From positions 25,565 through 89,564 of the forward strand of contig NW_003546589.1 in the NCBI RefSeq assembly GCF_000090795.2: a DNA stretch of 64,000 nucleotides, written 5' to 3'. The DNA comes from Amphimedon queenslandica. Its lineage: Eukaryota; Porifera; Demospongiae; Haplosclerida; Niphatidae. Below are positions 1-19,500 of the stretch, piece by piece (the first letter of the stretch is position 1; each line of letters opens with the position of its first letter). The translations under genes were made by a program, and so were the position numbers. The notes below the pieces were generated by a model. The model did no database searches. It was given only the letters and a program-made list of their open reading frames with translations, and was not told the origin of the DNA.

Positions 1-772
1 AGGTGATACAGTGATGATCAACGGCAAAAGCATGCTCATAAATAGAGCGTGCCCTATCATATTCCTTCTGCTTTTGCTCTCATTGAGCATATTTCATCCA
101 GTTGGACACAATACTACGGTTTTTCCTAATATTTTCTTCAAACATTTTCCTTCTGGTTAACTGTAATTGTTGCAATTCTTCTAGTCTCGCGTAGCCAGCC
201 CCTCCCTCAACGGGAGGGTCTGGTCGAATGAGTGTACATCATTCGTTCTCCGTGATTAATTAAATAAGTCCGTATTATGTTTGTTCACCACCGCATACTT
301 TATGCAACACGTGGTTAAATATCTTCTATCTGTTGTTGGCAAGGCTGTTGGAGAGAGCAGGCTACAATTTTTGTCTGGATGGCTAAACAGCTTCTCTTCT
401 GCTTCTTTTCTCTGCGTTAGTGCCAGAGTTTTTAGCTCGAGTAAGAGCATCTGATGTACCACGAGGATTAAGGTAACGCCTACTACAACCACATCCGGTT
501 CACCCTGTTTTGGGGTGAAGTAGAACGAACGATCTACACTCATTCGACCAGACCCTCCCGTTGAGGGAGGGGCTGGCTACGCGAGACTACAATTCTTCGG
601 GGTCAGCGGCCACTTCCTGTCTCGGACGTCGAGCTACTCTTTCTACATTAGCTTCTTGCAGTAGTTGTTCTGCTGTAATGTTTAAATCCGCTGGCATCTT
701 GTTCTTGACTTTGGCCACTTTTGGCATTCTAGTTTTCTTAGGTGGGTCTATAATGATAAGAGCAAAACACAC
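1..772 (-). pseudogene. CRNKL1: Crooked-neck-like (CRNKL1) 5' coding exon, disrupted copy
   Basis: Read on the minus strand, 772 to 599 encodes the conserved start of Crooked neck, including PKVAKVKNK and ITAEQLLQEA. After a 408-bp insertion the same frame resumes at 172 and runs into the first HAT repeats (RRKMFEENIRKNR, RARSIYEHAF) to the window edge. Crooked neck is a TPR-like scaffold of the Prp19-associated spliceosome. Two lesions are visible. The insertion brings an immediate in-frame TAG. A TGA at 80-82 stands where the family has a conserved Trp in KYAQW. Dropping the element and one copy of its target duplication brings the frame back, so the insertion came into an otherwise collinear exon. 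The region may be a decayed duplicate, a null allele, or carry a base error at 80-82. A possible splice acceptor near 752 argues against a processed copy. Confidence 0.78.
182..589. mobile_element. 408-bp TIR element with 9-bp target duplication (MULE-like MITE)
   Basis: The ends are near-perfect inverted repeats of about 68 bp (182-249 and 522-589; outer sequence TAGTCTCGCGTAGCC), with only a few mismatches. The element is flanked by identical 9-bp direct repeats, CAATTCTTC, at 173-181 and 590-598. Each arm also contains a small internal palindrome of the form CCCTCC...GGAGGG. No transposase is visible, so it is non-autonomous. A 9-bp duplication with long TIRs is typical of Mutator-like elements; assigning it to that superfamily is inference. 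It sits inside the CRNKL1 coding exon. Confidence 0.85.
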
Positions 773-800
773 AGAGCAGATTGGACTTCACTTTTACAGC

Positions 801-1010
801 TCTAACGTATGAAGTACGTCCACGTGCAGGCACGTGGTGGTTACAAGGCGGGGCCTAGGCCCAAGTAATATAATTAACCCCTTTGCCAGCGGCCCGCCAA
901 AAAGAGTAACTAAATCCACTAAAGTCTTAATTCATTAAATTGGCCTCGAGACCTCGCCTTCAACTCCACACAATCTCTGTAGTCTCGTCTATTTCTCCTG
1001 AGCTAATGCC
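801..1010 (+). promoter_or_regulatory. MCM7 upstream region with E2F-like site and paired E-boxes
   Basis: The sequence at 892-904 is GCCCGCCAAAAAG, whose complement contains TTTTTGGCGGGC. This closely matches the E2F consensus and lies about 110 bp before the MCM7 start codon. Two CACGTG E-boxes sit at 821-826 and 831-836, one helical turn apart. MCM genes are classic E2F and Myc targets in other animals, so S-phase control is plausible. No TATA box is obvious. The region may also serve the divergent CRNKL1 copy. Confidence 0.5.
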
Positions 1011-7624
<6,614 letters not shown>

Positions 7625-7731
7625 ATACCTCACATACTCTTATAGCAACACATAATATTATTATTTTAAAAGTAACATGTTTCACAACACACATACACAC
7701 TAACACACATATAAAAGTATTCTGTTACTCT

Positions 7732-9070
7732 TTATTGTCCAAGTGACAAAGTTTTTGGCAGTTCAACAATAAGAGCATTCATATAATGTGCTAGCTGTGT
7801 TACGTGACGACCATTTGTACTTTTGAAAGACATTTTAATTTTCTCAGAGAGATTTAGCCTTTGGCACAAGATCCACTTAATGGTATCAGTTTTGATCCCA
7901 TGTTTTAGTAGTAGAGGTAAAGAAAAGGGATTTGATAAACCTTTGATTATAACATTTACTGGTTGGTTCCAAGAACTAAACTCTTGTCCTGTATTTCTAG
8001 ATTTAGGAAAAACGTAATAAGTTGTTTCATAATAAAACTGAATTGTCTTACTTGAATAAACTCAATTTTGATAGCTCGTTCATGTGAAGCAATATGGTAC
8101 GTTGACAAATTAGGGACAATGAGAAAGGAGGCCTCAGCTTGCATAGTCCCTCAAGTTTCACGAGGCAGTTTTTCTTTGTGTCAGATATCCATACTGAGTC
8201 ATCTTTAGATGACACGGCAACACCCATAGGACCTTCAAAACCGTAAACGTTATAAACATGGTCTCCATTCGAATCAAAGACTGACAGGAAACAACGCAAA
8301 TTGAAGCAGCATATGATATATGAGCAGCCACTACCATCAATTGCAATTTGCTGGGGCAGTATCAAAACATTCTGGCCATATTCACGCAATAATGAGCCAT
8401 CTTCACTGAACACTTTGATAACATTTGAGGCAGAGTTGCAGACGTGTAACTGAGCTCGCTCGTTATCATATGCCAAGCATGTTGGCAGGCAGTTGACGTC
8501 TATCTGTTGTGTGAAACCTGAGTCATTGCTGTATGTGTATACACAGCTATATCTGCTGTTGCCAATTAACAAATTTCCATTTGGTCCCAAACAAACTGAG
8601 CACGCACTCCAATAGCCAAGGTCAGAAACCGATATTTTCAGGTAACCTTTCCTTTCATATTTCAGACTATAGAGCTTGCAATTATCTTGAAACCCTCTTT
8701 TAGGCAACACGCATACAGTACACGTTGACTCATTCGCACTTATTGATGATTTCACTGCCATCCAGTGAGGGCCGGTGATCATTTTCTTTTCCCCACCTAT
8801 GCACTCTACATCTTTGACTTCCAAAGTGTCCTCGTCTACAACGACCAGCTTGTTGTCTCGCTCGTTAGTAATGAACAGTTGCCCTTGAGATGCTACTAGT
8901 TGAGATGGCTCCAACAATCGATAGCTATTCTCTGTACTACTGAACTCGCTGACTACATTGAAGCTCCTAAAAGTGATACAAGCAAGTGTAGGTTGAGCAT
9001 AACTCGTAATCACTCACCACAAAGGTATTCTAGTATCCTGGCCCTTTTGCTTAATGTAGTAGAAAGACAT
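7732..9070 (-). CDS. NHL-type beta-propeller protein with ubiquitin-like C-terminus
   Basis: Three exons (9018-9070, 8052-8966, 7732-7996) with good splice sites sum to 1233 nt, or 410 residues. Residues about 20-320 carry NHL-type repeats, recognisable by blocks such as PSQLVASQGQLFITNERDN, ILPQQIAIDGSG and FEGPMGVAVSSKDDSVWISD. Such propellers bind protein or RNA, as in TRIM2/3, but there is no RING, B-box or filamin domain here. The last exon adds about 75 residues whose order of strands and helix (VNVIIKGL, then DTIKWILCQRLNL, then NALIVEL) resembles a ubiquitin fold; that is my inference from the pattern. The coding frame would also read through the second donor to a nearby stop (8048-8050), giving a shorter form if unspliced. 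Function unknown. Confidence 0.8.
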
Positions 9071-9272
9071 TTTACCTAGGGACTGATTTCCTATGATCTC
9101 TCCAAAAGACTGTGCTCTGCACAAAACCACACCTCACGGAAATTTGTTCACAATCACTGATAAAGAATATTATTTTTTACTTATGACACAATGATTGACC
9201 AATGAAGGCCTAAAGAATAATCCCAATTAATGAATTTAAAAATAATTGATCATGACACTTAAATTCGTATTA

Positions 9273-12200
9273 TTATATTTTCGAAACCCTCAAATGACTG
9301 GCAGGTACCCAGCCCTCCAATGTTTCACCACTGACATAGTTGGTAGCACGAACCCACCACCAACCACTGTCATTGATGCCAATAACTTCAACTTCTTGAT
9401 CAATCTTGAGAGGAATCCCTTGGTCATCTCCACTTGGTGCATAGTCGGCTACTGCAGTGTAAAAGTGAGCAGTTCCGGGAGCCTTTATAAAATATAAGAT
9501 TTGAGCTTTAATAGCCGACACTTAGTGTATACAATATGTCTCATGAGAAATAGTCATACAATACAAGCAACAATGAAAATTAACATAAGAATACTCACGA
9601 GTATTTCATAGTGATCTGCTGTTCCAGGACTACCACTCTCATCCTCACCGTCTGACCATTCCTCCGCTTCCTTGCTGTTGTCACTCAGTAAATCATCTAG
9701 TAATTATTTGACAATTAAAATATTTTCTTGAACCATCAATGTAAACCCAAATAGCAATTACCATGAGAGAAAGTGCGTGCTGATAATTTCGTAGGAACAC
9801 TTGAAAAGAGAGCTTGATCATCTCTGTATCCCATCTGATGCTTTTCTTTATCTGAACCTGTTGGTGTTGGTGTTTGACTACCACTACCTCTTTCTTGTGC
9901 ATTTGGTGCAGATTTCTTTTTCCCAGGACGAATGTTGAGTTTGAAACGCCCACTATAATACACCAGACTATCAGACTATTCTCACAATACATGTACTCAC
10001 CTAAATGATTTTTTGGGTCCATATGCTGTGCTATTCTCTGAAGGCATTACTCCATCAAACAACTGAGATTTTCCTAAAAGATTAAATAAGCACTAGCTGA
10101 CAAAGCTCTTTTCACAGCCAATAGTAACCTTGTACACTTTTGCTCATTTTTGTAAACTTGGCAGCAGTAGCTCTGTCTAAAGTGCCAGATTTCAGTACAA
10201 CGTCTGAGGCAGGATAGTTTATAAAAATCAACAGAGATAAAGTATACCTTTCAATAAACTGAATGGATCACACAGGATCCTATGTAACTCCTTAGTCCAC
10301 ATTACGCAAACGTCCTTACTATTCGCCTATAGTTGTTTTATCATTAAAACTAATATCATACAATATGTAATACCTGTAGTTTGTACATTCTGTTTTGTCC
10401 ATGAACTAATAAAGTGAAACACAAAGGATTTTCATCAGGCTGTTCCTTGAGTCGAACATCAGACAACTGCTCATAACAACCAATTACAATCAGTTCTATG
10501 GGAATAAAGAAAACTTACGTGTAAGTGATTCTTGTAAAAGTATGAATTCGATTTATTCTCTTTGTGTTTTTGCTGAGTCTGTTCTTCCTTCTTCTTACTG
10601 AAGATCAACACTTTCTCAAATAGAAAGACATGGCGCTCATGACTTCGTGAGAGAATATTTCTAGAGTGCCCCATTTCCCAAACTTGAAAGGGATCCTATC
10701 AAAAACATGAATTGACAGAGAATTATAACATGTACTAACATGAACCAATAATCTCCCTTGTTCAACCAAAGCTCCCTAAAAAAAGTCATCACATAAATTG
10801 CTGTTGTATTTAAATGAATTATATACTTACAGGAAATCCTTTGAGTCCAACAACATGAAGAGAATCATTCAAACTCTTTAACACTTGGAGCATAATACTG
10901 AGACCTGTTTGCAGGTCACGTAATGCTTGCGGTGCCTTTGATGAATATTTAATCATATCCTATACATGTACACGTAGTTTTATGAGCACCAAATTACTGA
11001 CCATAAAACTAACCTTGATTAAAAGCTGGTACTTTGTGATTCTTTGAATGGGCTTGATCAAAAATGAGTTAAGAGGAAGTTGATGAGCTAAGCGAATTTG
11101 AATTTCCTATTTGTAATTTTTATTAAACAAACAAATAGCGTTAACTATCAAACCTTAAAAAAAGATTGACATTCTGGACTTTCTGTTAGCAATGCTTCAG
11201 ATTTAGGACGGTTCTGACAATAGCTAGAATACAACTGGAAATCTGAACTCTAAGGGGTACACGACAACATTATATATATTTTATGATAACATTAAATTTT
11301 CTTTTAAATTTACGTGTTTGATGAAACAGGATCCTACTCTCTCAGGGTGATTTTCATACAGCTCTAACTGCTTCAAAAAAACTCTAAAAATGAACATATC
11401 TTAATAATTGATAATATTAATAAAGTGTCCCTTACTCATTATGAAACAAAAAGATTGCTTCAAGATTTCCAAAAATATCGCTTCGCTTTCCTCTCAGACG
11501 CAATGGGACTCTGTCCTCAGGCAACATTTCATTATAGTAACTCTAGAAACAATAACTATCTTATTTTAGCTTACAAATACTAAAACTTTACATCTAATAT
11601 AATCTTGAGGTCATTTATGTAATCCTTCTCAGTCTGTATAACCTCTTTATACACAAACTCTCTTTTTCTTAACACGGCAGGATCACTTTCATCATCAGGA
11701 TAATCCTGTGTCCAAGAAGGAGGCTACAGAATGAAGCATTATAATATCACAATACTCAGTATAAGCTCAGCCTCACGTTACTGCTTGCTGGATCCACTTT
11801 ATCTGATTTCAGAGAATCTGAACCACCTCCATCAGTTGACTATGAAAGGGACAAATAACTGAAGCACATGTATCATAAGTGATTGTTGTCTCACATCTAA
11901 TAACTCCATAGGAGGAGGAGGAGGTGCTGGTGGTGCATAGCTAAGAGCTAACAGTTGTAATAATTTAGTTTTGTAATTCTCTAACTTTTCACGACTACTG
12001 TTACATCTGTGATAGGCCAAAACATTTCAAAGTACTTATTTTTTTAAACTGCTTACTTGTTGGCTGTTTTACTAGTTAATTTTTTGACTTGTTTCTCTGG
12101 AAGGCAAGAAGCAAATTCTTTCATAGAATTCAATTGACGCTGAGTCATTTGCTGCATTATACTCTCAGCCTGTTCTACCAATTCACCAGCTTTATCTGGA

Positions 12201-14750
12201 GATACATCATCAAGTGGAGATACTTCAACAAATTCTTTAACAGTTGAGCACCATTGTTCACACTAATAAAATACATTATGTTATTGTAGTGTCACAATTT
12301 TGTTACAACAATACCTGTCTCACTGACATGTGAAATTTTACTGCCACAATGAACAGGTCACGTTTTTGTTGGCAAAGCTTCATCAGCTCTTGATATGACT
12401 CTGTTAGCAATTGAACTGATTGCTTAACATCATTAATGTCCTTTAGCAGCAGCTGATTCTTGATTTCACTTCCAGTTGGTAGCTTTGATATTTGTGTCTG
12501 CTCTTCTTGAATTTCTTTCATATGTGAATCAATTTTCTAAGTACATGTGTGTTATAAAACTCATCACAAAAATGGTCATTTTATTAAACAAGACATTGAG
12601 CCAAAAATAACACCTCGCACTGTTGCACAACTATAATTTCCTAATATGGTATTATGAATGTACCACTGACAAATAGCCTACATCTACATGATTAACTAGG
12701 GAAGGCAACAGTTATGATTTGTGGAATGCTGAATAAAACTGAGAATATTAGCACGTAGGACAGCTAGCCGTGTACATGTCTACATGTGTACTTACCTCTT
12801 TACAAGTAGACACAAATACTTCGTGCTTTTCTCCCAATTCTAGTGCTACCTCAAGGTTTTCCCCAATGGCCAAATCAGCCCTTGTTAAGTCATCAATATG
12901 ACCTTGTACAAGATGTTTGACCTATTATTTACATGTACATGTACAGATATTACTAATTGTTACTAATTGTATTTACTACCCCCACCTTTTCCACAGTCCT
13001 TTTATAATGACAAGTACGCATCATGTGATCAAGGCGTGCCTTATGCAATGCCCAGAATTTATCAAACTCTGCTTGTTCCTCGTGAACTTCTTCGTTAGTT
13101 CTGGAATTAGTTTACAATTATATTATTCTACTCTTGCCACTATTAATTATACAATACCTGTTTAGATAGGCAAGTACATGTTCTGATGAGAGCATAGCTA
13201 CAGCAGATGCACCAGATAGAGTAGTGTCTTGAGACTGATCCACCAGATAAGTAGTTAGCTGGTCAATACACACATCAATCTCAGCAAACATATTGACAAA
13301 GAACTCCTTCAACTTTAGCTGCTCTGTCATTAATCTCTCGGCATCCTTCACACTTTGAGGAATCTCAAAATCATTTAAACCATCTCTCACGTGAGGCATC
13401 TTTTCAAGAATTTTCCCACGAAGAATTTTCACTTTTTCATACAACTAAAATGACATGAAGTATTAAAATGATTTGATTGTACACACATGTACCTTATTGT
13501 TTCTTATCCACTGCTCATGATCATAATGAAAGCTACCACCAAAATCTTCAGTTAACAATTCAGGAGGAACAAGACGAAACAATTCTTCTTTGTCCTTAAC
13601 TGTAATAATCTACAATAAAAAATGAATCAACAGAATTAAAAAGAGTTAACAATGTACATTAAGTTTTTCTTTGATTTCTGAAGTAACAAGCTTTGCCTTA
13701 TTCTTTGAGAACAAAGAAGTGAGCTGATTGAGCTGTGAGACCGACTTGAACAATATAACGCAGGTACAAGGAAGGGGACAATCCTCAGACTATCAAGTAT
13801 AGTACAATGAATAGTAGAATTAAACAGGCAATTATACTAACAGCTATCTTTTCTAAGACTGTCTTTATAATATGTGCCTGACTGTTTCTTCTGCAATCTA
13901 TTAGAAATTTAAGACCCTTTTGTGCTGTATCAGAGCTACCGCTGTGAAAGTAAGAGAATTAGTCATACTACATGTACATCTACTTGGCTCACTCCATCAA
14001 TGAGCTGATATATTTCATAGTAATATCAAGGCTGTCAAGCGATCCATCTCCCTCTAATACAGCCATTCCATTACTAGTAATTGAAAGAATAAGGTGGCCT
14101 TCATGTTTAGCACCTATAAGGTAGAATTAATAATAATTAATCACAATCATTAATTATAGTGACTATATGAATCGTAACTTATGCTTCTCAACTGTACTCA
14201 ACAGAGAGCAAAGCCTGTTCTCCATTGTCAAATTAATGAATGGCCACAAAAGACTCATGTCATACGCATTAACTATTACTACTTACTTACGAAAGGAGGC
14301 TATGTACATGTACATGAATATTATGTCATCTATTTACTTGGTATTTGTCACAAACGTCATGGCGTTATTATTAATGTGAAAGACATACAAGCTACATGAG
14401 ACAATACTGGATTCTTACCTGACAAGAATGCTATTTTCCTTTTTAGAACAGGGGAGTTCTTAGAAGTTCTCATGCCTAAAATATAACGATAACTCAATCA
14501 TGAATAATGCTAAATGAAGGCGTCATTTCAAATAATTTTTTTATTCATAATAATTAAAACTTTATCATCACTGTTTATTTTTCCTGGTCAACAGATAACG
14601 CCTTACCACTTAAATACATAACCACAACAGTCACTTACCGCTAGACGCACCGTCCTGCTGAGGCTCCTCATTCATTGTATCTTCCTTGTTCAACTCACCG
14701 TCAACCTTTTCAACGGTTTCGCTCCTTTCTGATTCGTCACAAGATGCCAT
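9273..14750 (-). CDS. MCF2L: Dbl-family RhoGEF, DBS/MCF2L-like (Sec14, spectrin, DH-PH, SH3)
   Basis: The gene has many exons split by short introns. The start at 14750 opens an acidic leader, MASCDESERSETVEK. Next comes a Sec14/CRAL-TRIO-like region (14113 to about 13500) ending in LTEDFGGSFHYDHEQWI, closely matching the end of this domain in DBS and Trio. Spectrin-type helices follow (about 13450-12050), then a proline-rich linker and a DH domain (about 11700-10880, with IKPIQRITKYQLLIK). A PH domain follows (about 10680-10260, RHVFLFEKVLIFSKKK), then an acidic linker and a C-terminal SH3 (9520-9273, ALYDY-like AVADYAP, GWWWVRA, EGWVPASHL). This order is that of vertebrate MCF2L/DBS, which activates RhoA and Cdc42 at membranes. 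It lies 214 bp downstream of TTBK on the same strand. Exact exon joins in the spectrin region were not all traced. Confidence 0.88.
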
Positions 14751-14964
14751 TTGTTACTATCGCTGTCTCTGCTCTAGCTCTCCCCCGAACGGATTAGGGC
14801 TGGGTCAGAAATGCATCATCACTCTGATGTCATTATTATTATTATCATCAAGAGTACATAACAATAGATTTACAACTAAGTATAGATCTGTAACTTCTTT
14901 ATAAAAAGTAATAATTAATAATGATGACAAAAATTATTTTAATGTTACTGTTCTTAAACTTTAG

Positions 14965-16375
<1,411 letters not shown>

Positions 16376-16390
16376 TTATTATTATCAGTT

Positions 16391-16404
16391 GTTTCCATAG
16401 AGAC
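16391..16404. promoter_or_regulatory. Candidate RFX X-box upstream of TTBK
   Basis: GTTTCCATAGAGAC fits the X-box consensus RYYNYYATRRNRAC on both strands. It is 46 bp before the TTBK start codon in a 207-bp intergenic gap. RFX factors drive ciliary genes in animals. The match is by eye; expression is untested. Confidence 0.45.
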
Positions 16405-16552
16405 GAAATAGCCACACCCGCAACTATGAATTTCAAACATTTTGAATAATTGAATTTTTAATTTTTGAAAAAAACCGGCTGAAGTGTTGAAAATAATTAT
16501 TACTGTTATATTTGACAAAAAAATAACTGACTGAAGAAAATAATCAAAATAA

Positions 16553-19500
16553 TCATGCTTTTTCATTTGCAATAGGATCTAAATGTGCAAACAGGTTTGC
16601 CCATTTTTGGCCTGGCGCCTGGTTATCATTAGTGGCACTAGAACCACCTACCATTGGTTTATAACCAGGAGATCTACCGCTACTATTGAATGTATAAGGA
16701 GCTGTTGATTGAGAAGCAGGTGATGGAAACACAGGAGGGACCATACTAGGTAGTAGTTGACGAGCAGGAATCAACTGCGTCGCTGGCTCATTTCCAATAC
16801 CTTTTGGTAAATTAGAGTCAATACTAATATCTTTTAAATCGTTTGAAACAGATGACACTGCAGACAAAGGATCGAAAACAACCTCTTCAGGCTCAGGTTT
16901 CGTAGGTAGCTTAGACTCATTAGCCATTAATTCATTAATCTCTTCATTGAGCTCACGAGGAGTGCAAGGTTGTTCAGCTTCTACAAGATCATCAGTCCAA
17001 TCATCGTTATCACTAACAACTGGTTGTTTCGGCTCTTCTGATTCAGCTGTTGGTTTACTAGAATCAATAGCAGAGTACTCATCCCATTCATCAGTTAATA
17101 GATCACGCTGTTGATCAGTAACAGGTGAAGTAACTTGAAGTGGCCTTCCAGTATCATCATTGTCATCCAGTGCAAGGAGATCACTAACAATCGAAGACAT
17201 TGCATCATCTTGTGGAGGAAGAGTTGGAACTGGTGCTGGAGCTTTACTGGATCGAGACTCCCTCTGTAGCATATCAAATAAGCTAGTATTACCATCGTGC
17301 TGCTCCCCAGATTCTGATTGACTCTCCTCCTTTGATTCTGTTTCAGGCGGAGGCAGTGGAACTTCCCCCTCAAGACCTTCATCAGAGAGGAAGTTTAACC
17401 TATACTGATGCTGTGTTTGGGATCTAAACAATATTAAATCATTAATTCACAATAATAAAACAGCAAAATGACTCACTTTAATGTCACTAGCACTTTATGC
17501 AGTTCATTTGCAGCATTGTCCAGATAAGCTAACATTTCCTTTTGATACTGAGGAAGAGTGTGGGACAGCAGGTTAGAGCGACTTGCTGCAACCATATTTA
17601 TTTTCTCAATCAAATTAAACTTCATTTTCTCAAAATATTTTTTAGCTTCTTTAACAGTTGCTTGGACCTTAAAATTTAATAAAATATTATACTCAGTCAA
17701 TAATTGATTTACATACCTCACGAAATTTTATTAATTGTTCTCTGGCATCAGGGTTATGCAGTTTCTCTGAAACATCTTTCATCCATAGCAATGCTGCTCG
17801 ATAATCAACCCGAGCTTTCTCAAATCTTTTAATAGACTCAGTAAGATCTCCAATAGCGGTATTAGAGAATGTTGAAAACTCTTGCTGAAGTCTAGTAATT
17901 GGCTCCATTGTTCTCAATCTACATAAAAAATAATTACTGCTCAATTATTCAAATTTGCTATCAGTAAAGATTAATATTAAAGAACTGAGGGCCGTATTTA
18001 ACCACGAATGGGTTTTATAAGTTACACAGATATTGTCACCTTAAATTCCACCCAGTATAAACCTGATGCAATCGGTGGAGTAGCATATTAGCAAACTTCA
18101 GACAATATTGTCAATCATAAAAATAAGACTTATAATTATTTTTAAACATATAAGCCACAAAATTTGAAATCTATACCAAAATTAGAGAACCTAAATTATT
18201 TTCATGCAAGAAAAACTCTCTAGCTTCATAAAACTATCAGTACAAACCTCATCTTTGCATTTTGATCATGAGCATTTCCAACTTGCTTCATGACACTTCC
18301 AGCATGAGTCACATCATTCTCTCCATTAGCAAATAAAAACTCCCCAAGTGATAATTCATAGTCTGACAATGCTATCATTCAGAGAATAAAATTATTATGA
18401 TAAATTAAAAGGACATAGAATACCTCGTGTATGGTAACTGCATCTACCAAGGGCCTGTAGCAACATCTGGCATGATGTCTGAAGATGATGAGCTTTCTAC
18501 ATGTACATAAGAAATATAAAATAGTAAATGAACAATAAAGTTCATTAAAATTAAAAATGTACATGTATAAATTAAGCTCTGCGATGCTGTTAAGAGCTTG
18601 GTAATCTTTGGTGTGGGGATAGTTAATCATAGTTTATCAATTGGTATGATTTCCACAATAATCACTGTATAGCTATAAAGACAAAACAACTCACTGATAA
18701 TAAGTAATTGATAACAAAGGAGGCTAATCCAATATGACACACTTACATGTACTTTTGTTATTATAGCCATAATTATCAAGCTATACAAACAAGAACTGGG
18801 GTTGGATACAAAACCTCAATTACAATTACACATTCAATTACACTCCTTTTGTAAAAATAGACTCAATTAGAACTGATTATATCACGTTGAATCACAAGTA
18901 CTATTCTGATACATGGCTTGCTTTTTACAAAACAGCATAGGAAACCCTGATTGTCACACTTCCATATACAATGTGTACAATGCACATATGATCATGCAAT
19001 GTGAACATAGGTGGTGGTAGAATTGAAAGAGCGGTCGGGCAAGTAAAATGGCGAAAGTACGCTACAATTTCAGCCACACCTACTTTTCCACACGTATTTT
19101 GGGCGTGTACTCAACGCACGCATACATATGACTATACCATAAAAATACGCCTAAAAGGCACCCTACATGTACCTTATCTGTAAAGCTCTATCCAACCTGG
19201 TCATCTTGGAAGGCTTGTTGATGAAGGAAAGCAGAAAAGACTGTCTCTTGCTAGTCATGGTAATTCTTGATGACAAAATTGATGTTATTAATTAAATTTT
19301 TATTTCTGGTCAAAATTTTTGGCCAGGCATGACTGTCCATACCCGACCGTACCAGCGCCTATGAATGTGAAGTGACTACTGAAGAAGATGTATAGGTTAT
19401 ACACCGAGGTAGAGGTTTCTATGGTATTTATTAACCGAGCGAGGCAGTCGCGAGGTTAATAAATGCCATAGAAACCGATACCGAGGTGTACAACCAACTT

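Noticed and set aside
256-543. 95-residue open frame on the minus strand inside the 5' TIR element
   Set aside because: It lies entirely within the MITE, starts in one terminal repeat and has no recognisable domain; such frames arise by chance.
182-598. Possibility that the 408-bp element is a spliced introner
   Set aside because: GT and AG can be drawn from the duplicated target, but every join I tried shifts the CRNKL1 frame, and the stop at 80-82 would remain.
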